Source of the DNA: Strongylocentrotus purpuratus
Lineage: Eukaryota > Echinodermata > Echinoidea > Camarodonta > Strongylocentrotidae
Direction: 5' to 3'
Assembly: GCF_000002235.5 (NCBI RefSeq)
Contig: NW_022145611.1
Span: 17,333,633 to 17,397,632 of the forward strand
Length of the DNA: 64,000 nucleotides
The notes under the pieces were generated by a model, which did no database searches, had not been told where the DNA came from, and was given only the letters and a program-made list of their open reading frames with translations. Below are positions 1-12,000 of the stretch, piece by piece. Both the position numbers and the translations under genes were made by a program. Each line of letters starts with the position of its first letter. Position 1 is the stretch's first letter.

Positions 1-560
1 TTCCATAAGTCTCAAAATCGAAATGCCATTCGGTTGTGAAATGAATGAGTGCACAGCAGAACCTTTATTTTACAATGTCAAATTGACACAAACGCATTTG
101 TTTCGTGTCTTGTGAAATTAATATGAAACATTGTTCTTACAGACAGTTACACAGATTTTGATGGTTTTTGGCAATTTTTTCTCTTGAATGTAAGGATTAA
201 GATGAGATTAGACATTAGGGGAATACGATAGAAAATTCTTGTAAATTTCAGGTGAAATGTTAGGTGTGCAGACGTCCCATTTGCAATTTTTACATTCTCA
301 AATTTTTCAGTCAGTCAAAATCAAACTTTGTCAAAAACAGTCATTCATAATCATAGCATCAACTTGATTAATTATAGCATCATGCATACTTTAGGGAAAA
401 GGACAAGATTATTCAAAGAAAAAAATAATTCGACAAATTTTGGTGGTTGCCAGCCTCCACCCGACCCTCGACCTCAAGCTTCGCAGTAATGACCCAGCGC
501 GAGTGGCAGGGCAGTGCTATCGCTCTGGGTCTGCGATACGCGATTGGGACGTTTACGTAC
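1..560. other. Probable PPP4R3 intron 1 (partial)
   Basis: AT-rich sequence immediately downstream (minus strand) of the donor site of the PPP4R3 first coding exon. Apart from the intron start I see no exon, RNA gene or clear repeat here. Confidence 0.5.
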
Positions 561-702
561 CATCCGTTTCCGAACAAACCAGCAAACACATCCCATTCAG
601 TCGTTCCACCAAACATGATGATACATGGCCAGTCCCCCTGTCATCCCATTGTCGCTCATCATTTAGAACATAAAGCTTAACTCTCCTTCGGGTATCTGAC
701 AT
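561..702 (-). CDS. PPP4R3: PPP4R3 (SMEK) first coding exon, N-terminus of protein phosphatase 4 regulatory subunit 3
   Basis: The minus strand from the ATG at 702-700 reads 47 codons and one extra base before a GTACGT donor at 560-555. The peptide begins [18 protein letters not shown], continues [11 protein letters not shown] and ends near LLVCSETD. This matches almost residue for residue the start of animal PPP4R3A/B (SMEK1/2, fly Falafel), from memory MTDTRRRVKVYTLNEDRQ then [11 protein letters not shown]. In the family this is the beginning of the EVH1/PH-like domain that recruits substrates to the PP4 phosphatase, which acts in DNA-damage recovery, centrosome function and signalling. The phase-1 donor after the Asp codon fits the family, where the next residue is Gly. 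The remaining exons must lie left of the window. The exon is too short and too overlapped by other frames to stand out by ORF length; identification rests on the peptide match. Confidence 0.92.
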
Positions 703-930
703 TTTGGACGACAAATACATCACAGATCCGACAAAATTTTTGATTCAACAGGGGACTTTTTCATGTCGTTGTACAGCGTACAAATGACAGTAAACACTTC
801 ATACGGCAGCCATCTTGATAGGCTTTTTACATAGCCTGACGGGTTTCCCGCTCTAATCTCAGCACTTGGTCAAAGGTCAACACTATACTCCAAAAAGTAT
901 AGCTGCGGCAAGTTTAAATTCGTTCTATTT
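703..930 (-). promoter_or_regulatory. PPP4R3 5' UTR and promoter candidate
   Basis: Directly upstream of the PPP4R3 ATG. On the minus strand it contains AAGATGGCTGCC (817-806), a good YY1/initiator-type site typical of housekeeping promoters. The ATG inside it opens a four-codon upstream reading frame (ATG GCT GCC GTA TGA). Further upstream TGGTCAAAGGTCAAC on the plus strand resembles a nuclear-receptor direct repeat, a weak match. Transcription start not determinable from sequence. Confidence 0.45.
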
Positions 931-1890
931 TCACTCGATCGTATTTCTAAGAATAAAAAGAAGATAGCCAATTGCCTTACACATTTTACAAAAAAAATAA
1001 TAACTTAATTACTTTTAAAGATTGGCTGCTTCGAACCCCGCGAAGACATGCAGAATAATTTAAGATAAAGTTGACATAATACTATCATATAATTCAAGCC
1101 GGTTTTGTGCAGAATAAACTCAATCAAGTCGAACGTTTCGAACTTCAACAACAATAATAACAAAGACAACAATAAACAATTAAATATTCCTTTTGTTTTA
1201 CCGGCCAAAGAGCCTGCTATAGTTTTGCCCATTTAGAATACAGACTGAAATCGAGAGAGCCCTGGGTGGGGGGGGGGGGGGGTACGGAAGTCTTCTTTAA
1301 ATTAAAGTACTTCTTCTCCACACCCAAGTAGGATTGAATTAGCTTATTCAAAAGTCTCAGGCACGCATTTCCCCCAAATTGTAACTGGCTCCGTATAGGC
1401 CCTATAGGCCTACTCATTTTTCTTTTAGATAATTGTAAATCAACTTTCATAATGGTCCAATAGCCCCGTTGAACTTAGTTTGCATTCTCGGGTGGCAATA
1501 ACTTTATATGGTTTTGTTTAATTATTTTTTTATTAATATTATTTTCTGTCGGTTTGTTTAATTCTTTGGGCCCATGCATGGGCGGAGCATCATTGTCAAC
1601 TCGGGGCTTAGGGGATAGGACTTTTTCAAGTATCGCGCCAAAACCTGGAACCTCAATTGCCACAGTGCTTGTGAGAATATTAGGGTTTGTTCTTCTCAAA
1701 ACTTTAATAAATCTCTATGATTCTTCAAGTAGATCATTAAAGTTATTTAAAGATATTAACCATATGGAAAACTTACGCGCATCTGCTCTGCGCCTCGTCG
1801 CTTATCCTGTTAAGCACGGGGAACGTACACCAAAAAAGCCATGTTTTGATATAATTGCTGGTATTACGGGAAAATCGAATTTTTAAAAAA

Positions 1891-2194
1891 AAATCTTCGG
1901 ACGGTGTCTTATAATTTGAAATGTCGTCTTAAAAATGATACTAAATTTGGGATTATTCTTTCAGGGGAAACGGTTGCACTTTTCCCCTAAAAGTTTTGAC
2001 TTTTTCAGCCTGCCTATGGAGATTGCACTGTTTTTCCCTTTTTTTGTCGGGTTTCGCTCAGTCAACCAGTCGGCAAATCTTACACGAGTGACGTATAAAA
2101 AATCTTCGGACGGATTCAGAAACCTTGACATCCCACCTTTACGTTGGTATAACGATTGTTTTCATTTGTGGAGGGGAAACGGTGGCACTTTTCC
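1891..2194 (+). repeat. Imperfect direct duplication, spacing about 210 bp
   Basis: The motif AATCTTCGGACGG occurs at 1892 and 2101, and GGGGAAACGG.(T/G)GCACTTTTCC occurs at 1964 and 2173. The order and spacing of the two motifs are the same in both copies, so this is an old tandem duplication. Confidence 0.7.
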
Positions 2195-3017
2195 AACAAA
2201 TAAAAGGTAGCTTTTCATAGTAAACCAAGGTGACTGGGATAGTGTAGCGCTATAGCTACTCACAACGAGTGCGCCCGTACCGTACAAACAATGCACAGTT
2301 ATAGCTTCCGTGCAATCGCTGTAGAGGTCATCAGTGTGTGTATTTAACGCAGTGCGTACAGAGTGTGTGCGTTGCGCTCAAAATCTCGGAGACCGCATTA
2401 CGCGCATCATGTCTATATGCGCACCCGAATGGGTCATTGCACTCCAACTAGAGGGAAGTCAGTATAATCATTGGCAAAGGGAATGAGTTCGATTTCGTCT
2501 ACGGTGTAATGGCAAGCCTCTGCTGGTGTAGTCTACCATAATTTTGCATTTATTTAACTATAGGTGAGTTTCATTTCTAATTCTAGTTTGTTAGTGTTAG
2601 TAAGTAGTCAACGAGAGCAAGCGCTCGCACCCCTGCTTTGTCGCATTGAACTAGTCCGATCAGTGTACTTTCACGCGCGCACTTGAGCGCGCTCTCTTCG
2701 TTAGTGCTGTATTCTTTTATGCGCGTTTAGGGCTAAAAGTTTTCCATATGCGTCCTGGGGTATATGGTTTACGAAAAGAAGAGGCTGGTCAGAATATGTG
2801 TTCACTGTGAAGCATCAATGTGCAGACTGATCTTTAATAACATAAACGATAAACCCAATAATGAGACTAAATAATGAGACTGAACACCGTCAAACTCTAA
2901 ATTAAAAAACAACATTGGCATATAGGCATCTGACCTGTAACTAGTCTGAACAAGATATAGACCAAGGTGGACTAGCTCTCCTTCACTAGCTAAATAAAAG
3001 TCGTTTTGTGCCATTTA

Positions 3018-3385
3018 ACGGGGGGGGGGGGGGCTACGGGGGGGGTTAGGGGGTTTAACCCCCACCCCTCTTGGGCTGCCCCCCCCCCCAACAAAAAGGA
3101 AAACTTTTTTTTTTTTTTTAATGTCGGGCCGGGCAAAATGATATTTTTTTTGTAGTGCTTTCTACACCCCCCCCCCCGAAATATTGGTCGGCACTTTTGT
3201 CAATTTCAGGGGGCAAAATGAAGAAGAAAACAAAATAGTGCTCAACCCCCCCCCCCCCCCCCCCCACTGAGCGAAATTTTGGTCGGCGCGATTTTCAGAT
3301 TTCGGCCCCCTCCTCTTGGAAAATCCTGGATCCGCCACTGGGTCAACCCCCCCCCCCCTTAGCAAAAAGCTAGATCCGCCCCCTT
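3018..3385 (-). repeat. Dispersed poly-G repeat carrying a GGCGGATCCAGGATT core
   Basis: Runs of 10-22 G or C are interspersed with blocks such as TTGGTCGGC(A/G)C. On the minus strand it carries the core GTGGCGGATCCAGGATT (around 3325-3340). The same core recurs on the plus strand at 5272 and 33688, each next to homopolymer tracts, so this is a dispersed family. The short ORFs over it are translations of homopolymers. Confidence 0.6.
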
Positions 3386-3635
3386 TTTTACACAATTACC
3401 CAACTTTCTCTAATTTTCCGACCTGTTTATAGTCGGAGTAACCTTTAAATCCTATTATGACATAATACAAAATTATTTTCTAAGTTCTAGAAAACCTCTT
3501 CTCTATAATTATGCAGTGAAAAAAGTATAATGAAAGATACAATGAATATACCCTAACAAAATCAAATATATTATTAACCAGTCAAAGAGGGAAAGCAGAA
3601 ATGAAAGGGAGTAAAAGAGATTCGGATACAGAGAA

Positions 3636-3639
<4 letters not shown>

Positions 3640-3676
<37 letters not shown>
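3640..3676 (+). repeat. (GA)n microsatellite
   Basis: About 18 uninterrupted GA units, preceded by related purine-rich sequence from about 3590. Confidence 0.9.
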
Positions 3677-3679
<3 letters not shown>

Positions 3680-5269
3680 TACAAATTCATAACAAACTCA
3701 TGTAAATTAGACCTTGTAATACAAAACCAAATTCTACCTTTTTCTCAATATTATCTCATACAGTAAGTGTTGGTGGACTACTGCTGAAAAGCCATGTCAC
3801 CAGTTATCTCAGATATAAAAAACAGAAAAACTTCTCCCAATGCAGAGACTATTGAATTGTTTAGGTGATCCTTTACAAACATCTGATAAAACAGAATACG
3901 GGTCATTGAACTGTGGTATCAGGATTAACTTTACTTCTACCCTTTTTTTGCTCCGGCCGGCCGCTGGTGTATAGTGGGGTAGGCTTATGAACTAGACATA
4001 TACACCTTACATTAAGCATAAAACATTATGGGTTATACAATGGTTGGTCTGACCTGACCTGATATGAATATAAAGATTTAATACTTCTACTCTACAGATT
4101 GATACGGCCATAATATCATATAAATGCTTCATAAACATAACTAACACCATATGTTCATGTCACGTATAGATAAATATGCTAAGCCTCATCCTATTATGGT
4201 AAATCTGGTTTTATAGATACACATAAATTGTTTCTAATATCACGAATGGAATTCACTTCATGAGCACAACAATGTAATATATCAATGGAATAATAATAAT
4301 TAACTTAATAACATACAGAAACAAAAGAGATTAAAAGTTGTATTTTTTTTTACTTGAAATGAAATGAAATGAAGAGGCTGGTCAGAATGTGTGTTCACTG
4401 TAAATCATCATTGTGTAGAACTGATGCGATCAGGCAGGAACCACTGACCAAGGCCTTCGTGTTTATAGTCTCTTTTTTGGAAGAGGGCACAATTCGAGTC
4501 ACCTCTTCTTGGAAACAGGAGTTGGGTTTCTGCACCATATAGCAGCAAGCAGTGAACTGAAGAGTATACATTTTATAGATACTGGTGTAAAATATGTGAC
4601 GATGATAACAAGACAATTATGTATACAACATTTTGAGGGGCCCTATTTTACAGGGCCTTACATATCAAGAAAAAATGAGGAAAAAAATAACTCAACTTCA
4701 GTATGGACAGTGTACAGTGTACTATAGACGAGCCCACACCAATCACTTCCATGTTTCCTATACTCGTAATTTGGGTAACTTATTTTTTTACCCTCCGATA
4801 GACCACATTTTGTCAGATCAAGAAGGGGGAGGGGGAGAAAGAAAGAAGAAAAAGACTAGAAAAAGACAATTAGTGGGTTATAGATGGATGTGCCAGATAC
4901 ATGAAAAACTAGTAACTTCTTGGTCAGATCGAGGGAAGAGCTATGGCTGTATATTATAAAATATTTGATTACTTTAACCTGACAAAACCGTAAATCGGGA
5001 AGAGGTCTACGTGTATCACTCTCCTGGAAAATTAAATTAAAGTGCCCTTTTATATAAACCAAGCTTTGTTGCCCCCGAACGGGGTGGGTTAAGAAAAAGC
5101 CCTAGCTTTTTTACATTCTGACCAAGATAATTCAGAAGTGTTTGACTCAGTTCCAATTTAAAATGTGAACTGCATGGATCGAACACTTCTGAGTAATGAA
5201 TTAAATGTCAGTTTATGCATGCAAACAAAAATTTTTTTTTTTATATGGCTAGACCATGATATATGTTCG

Positions 5270-5530
5270 GAGTGGCGGATCCAGGGTACTTTTGCTGGAA
5301 GCATGGGACACACAAATCAAGGGGGAAAATTATTTAAGAAAATTAAAACCTTCTCACTTTAATATTATTGTAGGCCTATATTCCCCTTGAGTAGCCTATA
5401 TAAAAATGATATTTCAAATTCTCCTTTCGTATATAAAAAAAGGGTAATTTTGTCGATTGGCGTAGTGTGCGCTCTGAACTTCTCCAAACTGTTCCAATGC
5501 CCTTCCCACCCGCGCTACTTTTTTAAAAAA
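5270..5530 (+). repeat. Second copy of the GGCGGATCCAGG dispersed repeat
   Basis: AGTGGCGGATCCAGGGTAC begins at 5270 and is followed by a purine-rich segment like those of the copies at 3018-3385 and about 33680. The right border is uncertain. Confidence 0.45.
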
Positions 5531-5929
5531 GTCCCCCCTAAACTTCCTGCTCCCGAATTACATAAGTGATATGATCGAGAAGTAAACATAAGCTATCACG
5601 TGATAAATGTAAGCACTTTGAAGATGTCGACCATAACATGTAAGTGACGGGTATATATTGTTGCCAATCTGTTAAATGAGCACTTAACAATGACTTAAAA
5701 ATAACTTTTGTCGAATTGATTTGTTATTATTCTTTGAATTTACTTATTTTAATGTAATATTGTATTTTTAATTTTTATTTAACTATATTTTTCTCATTTT
5801 AAATACAAGCTGCTGATTGTTTATGCCAAAAATAAGGAAACTCAGTCTGACCGTATTACGTGTATATACAGCATGCAGCACTGATCGGATGATATTGTTG
5901 GGATCGTGTTACGACTTAAATGCAACGCG

Positions 5930-6056
5930 ACGCGCGCTTTATTTTAAATGGACAGCTGATTGGTGCAGTGATTGCTTTGAGCTATGCTGGCATCCGAATC
6001 TGACAACAAACCGCTGAAGAGATCAAATCAAGAATGAGATCCTAAAGGCCTAAACC
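5930..6056 (+). promoter_or_regulatory. Candidate promoter of the PWWP3-like gene
   Basis: A CpG-bearing patch (AACGCGACGCGCGC at about 5920-5935) is followed by CTGATTGGTG with an inverted CCAAT box (ATTGG, 5959-5963), about 95 bp upstream of the proposed ATG at 6057. The layout fits an NF-Y-type promoter. The start site is not visible. Confidence 0.4.
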
Positions 6057-9000
6057 ATGGAAAAGACTGGCAAACAGAGGCACTTGTATTTTATGAGGGT
6101 AAGGTCGAGGTTTACGTCTACACTAACTCTAAGCCTAGCCTAGGCAGCCGGCAGGAGACTAGATCTAGTCTAGGCTAACTCCAGGGAGCCACGCTCGGAG
6201 TCGGCGCGGCGTCGGAGCGAGCGGAGCTCCCTGGAGTTAAGCCTAGGCCTAGGGCTAGGGCTAGGCTAAGGAAATATTTATCTTTTTCTTTCTTTCTTCT
6301 TCTTCATCATCATCAGGTTCATCTTCTCTTTCTTCTTTTTTCTTCTCCTTCTCCTTCTCCTCCTCCTCCTCCTCCTCCTCCTCCTCCTCCTCATTGGCCT
6401 CCTCCTTGGCCTCCTCCTCTTCCTCTTCCTCCTCCTCTTCCTCTTCCTCTTCCTCCTCCACCTCCACCTCCTCCGCCTCCTCCTCGGCCTCCTCCTCGGC
6501 CTCCTCCTCCTATTCCTCTTCCTCTTCCTCCCCTTTCTTCTAGCTTCTCCTTCTCCTTCTCCTTCTCCTTCTCCTCCTCCCCCTCCTCCTCGGCCTTCTC
6601 CTCTTCCTCCTCTTCCTCCTCCTCTTCCTCGATCCTCTTCCTCCTCCTCCTCCACCTCCTCCTCGGCCTCCTCCTCTTCCTCTTCCTCCTACTCCTCCTC
6701 CTCTTTCTTCTAGCTTCTCTTTCTCCTACATGTACCTTCTCCTTCCCCTTCTCCTACTCTAGTCCTAGAACTACTCCTAGCTCCTCATTCTTTCTAGTCC
6801 TAGAATCTACTTCCTATATTTTATGAGGAAATGTGGGGCTAGGCAAAAGCCAAAGGGGGTAGACTCGCGTCACTGAATGGCGCGGCAAATTTGCGGTTTC
6901 GCAATTGTTAGTCAAAGATTCATAAAAGGTTGCAAGAAACTGAAGAAAGTTCGCAAACGGTTTTCGTTGTCGCTAACACTAACAGTTTGTATTGTCGCCA
7001 AGAAATTTTGATTTTTGAACATGTTCAAAATTTCTTTGCGAATTTATTTTTCCACAAACAGTTCCAAGCATTTGCAAAACAGTCATAAGACTTTGCAAAC
7101 GGTTGCAAGATGATGTCGCTGAAATTCTTTTTAATTCACCAACGCTAGCGACTACTTGACCATATATTTTTCTTATATAAACTTAACCCATTAAGTACCA
7201 GGAGTTAGCAAAAGGTCCCAAACATTCACAAATAGTGGAAAAGGATTGGCAAATAGTTGCTAATCTTCACAAAAACTTTTGCTAACATTTGCCAACTCCC
7301 TTTTACAAACAAAATCTGAGTACTGCCCCCCCCCCCCCGATCTGAAAGTCTCGCTTTTCAAAAAAAAATTCCCCTTTTAATTTCTATTGCTTAATTCTCC
7401 TCCCTTTCTCAATCTATCTCCTCTTTCAACTCTTTCATTTCACTCTAGTTGCGTGTGTGTTGTGTTTTTTAGGTGGTCTGTTGAAAACAGATCACCTATT
7501 GTTTTCGTCAGAATTTTCTTTCTTTATTTATTTATTTATTATTTATTTTTATTTCTTCCCGTTTTTTGTGAACAGAATAACTCAAGATCAGTTTAGTCAA
7601 TTTCCTTCAATTTTGGCACAGTCATAAATCATTGCCATAAGACGTTTCAGTAACATTTTCAAGGTCATCAAATCATTGTGACGTCATGCAGGCGCCATTT
7701 TGTGAAATCACATTATCCATCATATCTTCATGATGCATAAGCAAAGGTCATTCATATTTATATCACATATACTTCAGGTCAAGGGTCAACAAGTCATGTC
7801 ATCAAAGGTCACATAAAGGTCATGACGCGCACGTACGCGCGCGTCAAAATTTTAAAATGCTCAAAATCACTTAACTATTAAAGGAGAGTACGAATCAGGT
7901 CATTTTAAGCATTTCAAAAATTTCCGTCCGTACTTGTCCCCGCGTGCGGTGTGCGCGCTCAGAACGCGCGGAAAAAGTCAAATTCAAATTTTTTACATGA
8001 TTTAGATTCCTCTTACCGTAAATGACAATTTACATTAATTTCAGTCACTCTTGACCTTTAATAAGGCCGTGAGTGCGCGTCAAAGTTTAAAATCTGCGCG
8101 TGCTGCTATGGGCAATATAATGCAAATTTGATCAAAAACATCCCATTTCAAAAATCAAAATACCTCTTCAGATTTTTTATATCATGGTTAGAAAAAGCAT
8201 GAGTTGGAGATATGATTTCATGTGTCATTTGACCCTCAATTAACTCATGACGTCATCATAATGGCCTCCGAACTCATAATTTTAATTTGCATTTTATGAC
8301 GTCAGCAGATTTTTGGAAAATTGATTGTATCTCTGTAAATATTGATCAATTTTCTTTTAAATTTTGATATGTTCTACCTGAGAATATTCTCTACAAATGC
8401 AGTCAACACGATATTTCATTTTGACAAAGGCATCATGGCGTATTTTTGCGATTAAAGGAGGCATGTCAATTTTTCACATTTTGCGTGTATTCTCTATGGG
8501 ATATGACTTTTTCTCAAAACTGGATTCTACATTCTCGTCTTTCGCGAGCAATATCTCCGTCGTTTTATCTTTGTTTACGTTGAGCTTTGAGTATGTTGTA
8601 GCTGAGACAATAAGCTATCACTAGTGTGCCCTTCATTTTTCGATCAGATGCCGGGATCATGCTCATATTTCACTTACAAAGTGGGATTTGAGAATTCAAT
8701 TTTCCGTTTACGTGTAATCTCTATGGGAAATGTTTTGGTATATCGGTAACGCACTTGACTTCCGACCTCGAGGTCCCTGGTTCGAGTCCGGGCGTCTCCA
8801 ACAATTTTTTTTCTTCACTTTTTTATCTTTTTGACCTTTCACTCTACCATCTCCTTTGAATATTAAAACACGTACAATCGCAAATAATGTAATAAACAAC
8901 CATATTTACTTTATTATTACCCTATTATCACTAGATCCATTACTTTTTGCGTGTAATCCTTATGGGAGATGACTTTTTCTCAAATCTGGATTCTACATTC

Positions 9001-12000
9001 CTGTCTTTTGCGAGCAATATCGCCGTTATTTCCGCTTGTTTTTTGTTGATTTTTGAGTATGTTGTAGCTAAGACTATATACTATCTAAATGTTCTCTCAT
9101 TTTTTTCAGTCTGTCATCGTGGTCTGTTGATGATAATCATCAACATCATCATCATCATCATCAACATCATCATCGTCATCATCAACATTATCATTATCAT
9201 CGTCATCATCGTCATCACCATTACTATCAAGATCATCATCATCATCATCATTGTTTACATGTCTATATAACTTCTCCCATTCTCAAATCTATCATAAGAC
9301 TTAGACAGACCACCTTATTCGTCTTTGTGACGAATTAAAGTCTAGTTTAACATTCTTTTATTAAATTTGTCAAATCAAATCGGATTGTAAACTTGTAAAC
9401 AAGCCACTTGTGAGAAATACATGGGAGGGGGGGGGGGCACATGGAGAGATGGAGACAATTTATGAATATATCAGTTTAGGCCACCATCCCCTTTTGTGAC
9501 CCATCACTCCTTGGTTACATGCAACTGTTCACATTTGGTCCACCTGTTATGTTTTTTTTTCTTTTTCCTCCCTTTTGTTCTTAATTGTTGGCTACCCCAA
9601 TAAATTTTTAGCAATTTTTGTTTACTCCTTAGGGTAGACAGGCGTCTTGGCTGTATAAATGGATGTTCTATTAAATCTTAAGATAAAGTTGTTGTTGAGG
9701 TAAATGGCGTTTCCATCGTCATTGGATGATTTTCACCAGGCAATGTGAGGCAATGTCCTCTCTTAGTACCTTTACTCTGATAAAACATGCACAGTGTGTT
9801 TTTAAATTGAATACAGGTGAGTGAGAACTGTAAACTCTTGACTGAGCTCTATGTTGTTCCGGATGAAGTCAATCACCAACAGAGCTGGTTTGAGGACAGA
9901 CATTTACAGGTGAGATGACTTTATTTTGATGCTTTCTAAAAGAAAAAGTTCACATGTGTTTTGATTTCATAGTGTATTATTATTGAAAAAGCTGTTTGGC
10001 TAGCATTTTTGGAACAAGATAACTTTGTGACATTGGACCACTTGTAAATTCATGAATTATTTTTATGTCTCAAGATGGTTTAAGATACTTTGTGCCGTGT
10101 ACAATATACATACACATATGAGTTGTGCTTTTCAGTGAATATGATTTCCAATCAGATTTGAATTGTTTTATTTGTAATTTATGATCCAAAATTGATCTGA
10201 ATCGCATACTATGATAGCAAATTTGGGATTACTTTAATCTTTAAGCCAAATTCTCTTAAATCAGAATTCAGTTACCAGAATTCATATAAAAGAATTGCGA
10301 TTGAATACAAATGACTTGCAAGTAATATCAATCCCAACTCATTACTAATGAGATAGGAGATACGATTGATATCAGTTGGACATTATTTGTAATCAATCGC
10401 AACTCTTTTATAAGATGGGGCCCAGAACTGTTTTGATTTTTTTTCTCTCTCTTTGATTGGTCTTGGTTTTTAGGAGATCATCATTCTTCTTCGGGACCCT
10501 ATCAAATCCAAGGTGTTGTCTTATTATGAGCAATATAGGAGGAAGAAATGGTCCGGAATCAAAGAAGGAAACGACTCCAAGAAGAAACCAATCCAAGATG
10601 AACATCAGATAAAAACAGGTATGAAGTTTAGCTGCAAACAGAAAAAACAACATTTTATTCTTTGAAGAGGGGCATTGCTATACTATTTGTTTTTAATAAT
10701 TGGGAGAGCATTCTCAGACGAAATTGCCATTAATTTAGCCCCAAATTTATTCAAGCAATTTATCAATTTATAAATAAGGTATGATTTTTCCTCTGTCTAT
10801 GTCTACCTTTAGTGGGGTGAATAATATCAAAAGCCCTTTGGAAGTGCATAGAGATGTTAAATCATAATGTGATATGCACTATATAAGAAAGGCATATTAA
10901 ATTATGTCTTTACCCATTTATGTTTTCATGTATTCATTCTGACTGCCCAAACAATTACTAATAGTTTCTACTCATTTCTGCTCGTTTTGTTATATAATCA
11001 CCTTCTGTAGTTGCAGTATTGGAATACATAACTTTAATCTTTTGCAGGCAGATTAAATGGGAAATTATAAAGCTGTTTGTAACATATAGTCTTAAAGGGA
11101 GGTGGAAGTCAGTTTTCATGTCAAGTAGGTCATAATTCACCAACACCAGGCTTGGTGGACAAGTCTCGCACGCAGCAAATCAGTGGTCCCCTCAAGTCTC
11201 TCAGAGAGTCTTTGGGTGAGGGAAATGTAAAATAATGACTTTGAAATATGGGGCGATTAGTGGAAAAAGCAAAGCATTACATAAATCATGAAACTGAAGG
11301 CTAATCCTGGTACTGGACAGCACCTGTTCTTGGATAAACACCTGTATGGTGTTGAATGCCCCATGAGAGCCCACTACTATGCGTCTTTAAAATATATTTA
11401 TATATGTATTTTGATACAAAATAATGCTTTCCTTTTTCAGGTCAGTCAGTAAAGATTGGTTATAAGTTTGTGGATTCTAACATGCATCACCCCTCATGTT
11501 TGATGCCAACTGAGATGGGAACACCAGTCTGGAAGGATGATAACTCTAGACACGCAGGTAAAGATTTTGTCTCTTTTTACAGCAATTGAAATTGTAAGAA
11601 TTTCTTTGATATTCTCTTTCTTTTTCAACTGACTTGCAATTGATAGTTGCTGTCTTTTGATAAATCATTTACCATATCATAATTGGTTTCTGGTCATCAA
11701 GATAGCTATTGTCCTTAGATTTATAAATCAATAATTCTACGTTCCATCCTGTTGAAGAGGACAGTAAAATCAATCACCTTGATGCCATTTAGAGTCATTG
11801 CAGGACCTGTTTAATCTCATTTTCAGGCTCTTTTAGGCTTTCTTTGTACATAACATATTTATAGGGCTCCAATATTTTGTAATCTCTTCTCATCATGTCA
11901 CATACTGGCCTTGTTGTATCAAATTTAAACCCGACACTTTTGTTAAAAAGTTAGTCCTAGGTCTAAGTTGTCATGGTAAAACATACTGGTATTCCTGATA

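Larger units (their letters stand above)
2778..4431 (+). repeat. Pair of about 55-bp direct repeats 1.6 kb apart
   Basis: GAAGAGGCTGGTCAGAAT followed by (A/G)TGTGTTCACTGT and a related tail to CTGAT occurs at 2778-2833 and again at 4371-4431. The DNA between them includes the G-rich block and a GA microsatellite. I could not decide whether these are the ends of an element or two copies of a dispersed repeat. Confidence 0.6.
931..5930. other. Intergenic region between the divergent PPP4R3 and PWWP3-like genes
   Basis: No coding exon could be supported. The stretch holds G-rich repeats, a duplicated 100-bp block, a GA microsatellite and CpG-rich patches around 2230-2480 and 2590-2720 (CACGCGCGC-type). 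The ORFs in it are short and show no recognisable peptide. Confidence 0.5.
7471..9315 (+). mobile_element. 1.85-kb element with AGGTGGTCTGT terminal inverted repeats (non-autonomous DNA transposon candidate)
   Basis: The left end at 7471 reads AGGTGGTCTGTT and the right end at 9304-9315 is its reverse complement (GACAGACCACCT). The left TIR also forms a terminal hairpin with AACAGATCACCT at 7486-7497. Inside are CpG-rich Pol-type spacers, a tRNA-like box (8725-8800), a diverged internal duplication (8481-8622 and 8946-9086) and a CAT microsatellite just before the right end. No transposase ORF is present. Target-site duplication is not clear. The superfamily cannot be assigned by eye. It sits in intron 1 of the PWWP3-like gene. 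Confidence 0.65.

Noticed and set aside
413-616. Minus-strand [18 protein letters not shown]
   Set aside because: Overlaps the PPP4R3 exon in another frame; the real frame reads the conserved PPP4R3 N-terminus.
440-680. Plus-strand ORFs of 77 aa near the window start
   Set aside because: They are antisense shadows of the PPP4R3 exon and its intron.
6261-6655. PolyGlu and polyArg ORFs on the minus strand
   Set aside because: They are translations of a pyrimidine microsatellite; no splice sites or conserved residues.
8725-8800. Functional tRNA gene
   Set aside because: The B box is good but the D arm and anticodon arm pair poorly and the sequence sits inside a repeat element.
8708-8899. Minus-strand ORF containing RPDSNQGPRGRKS
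   Set aside because: This peptide is the known artefact of translating a tRNA-like sequence, which is indeed present at 8725-8800.
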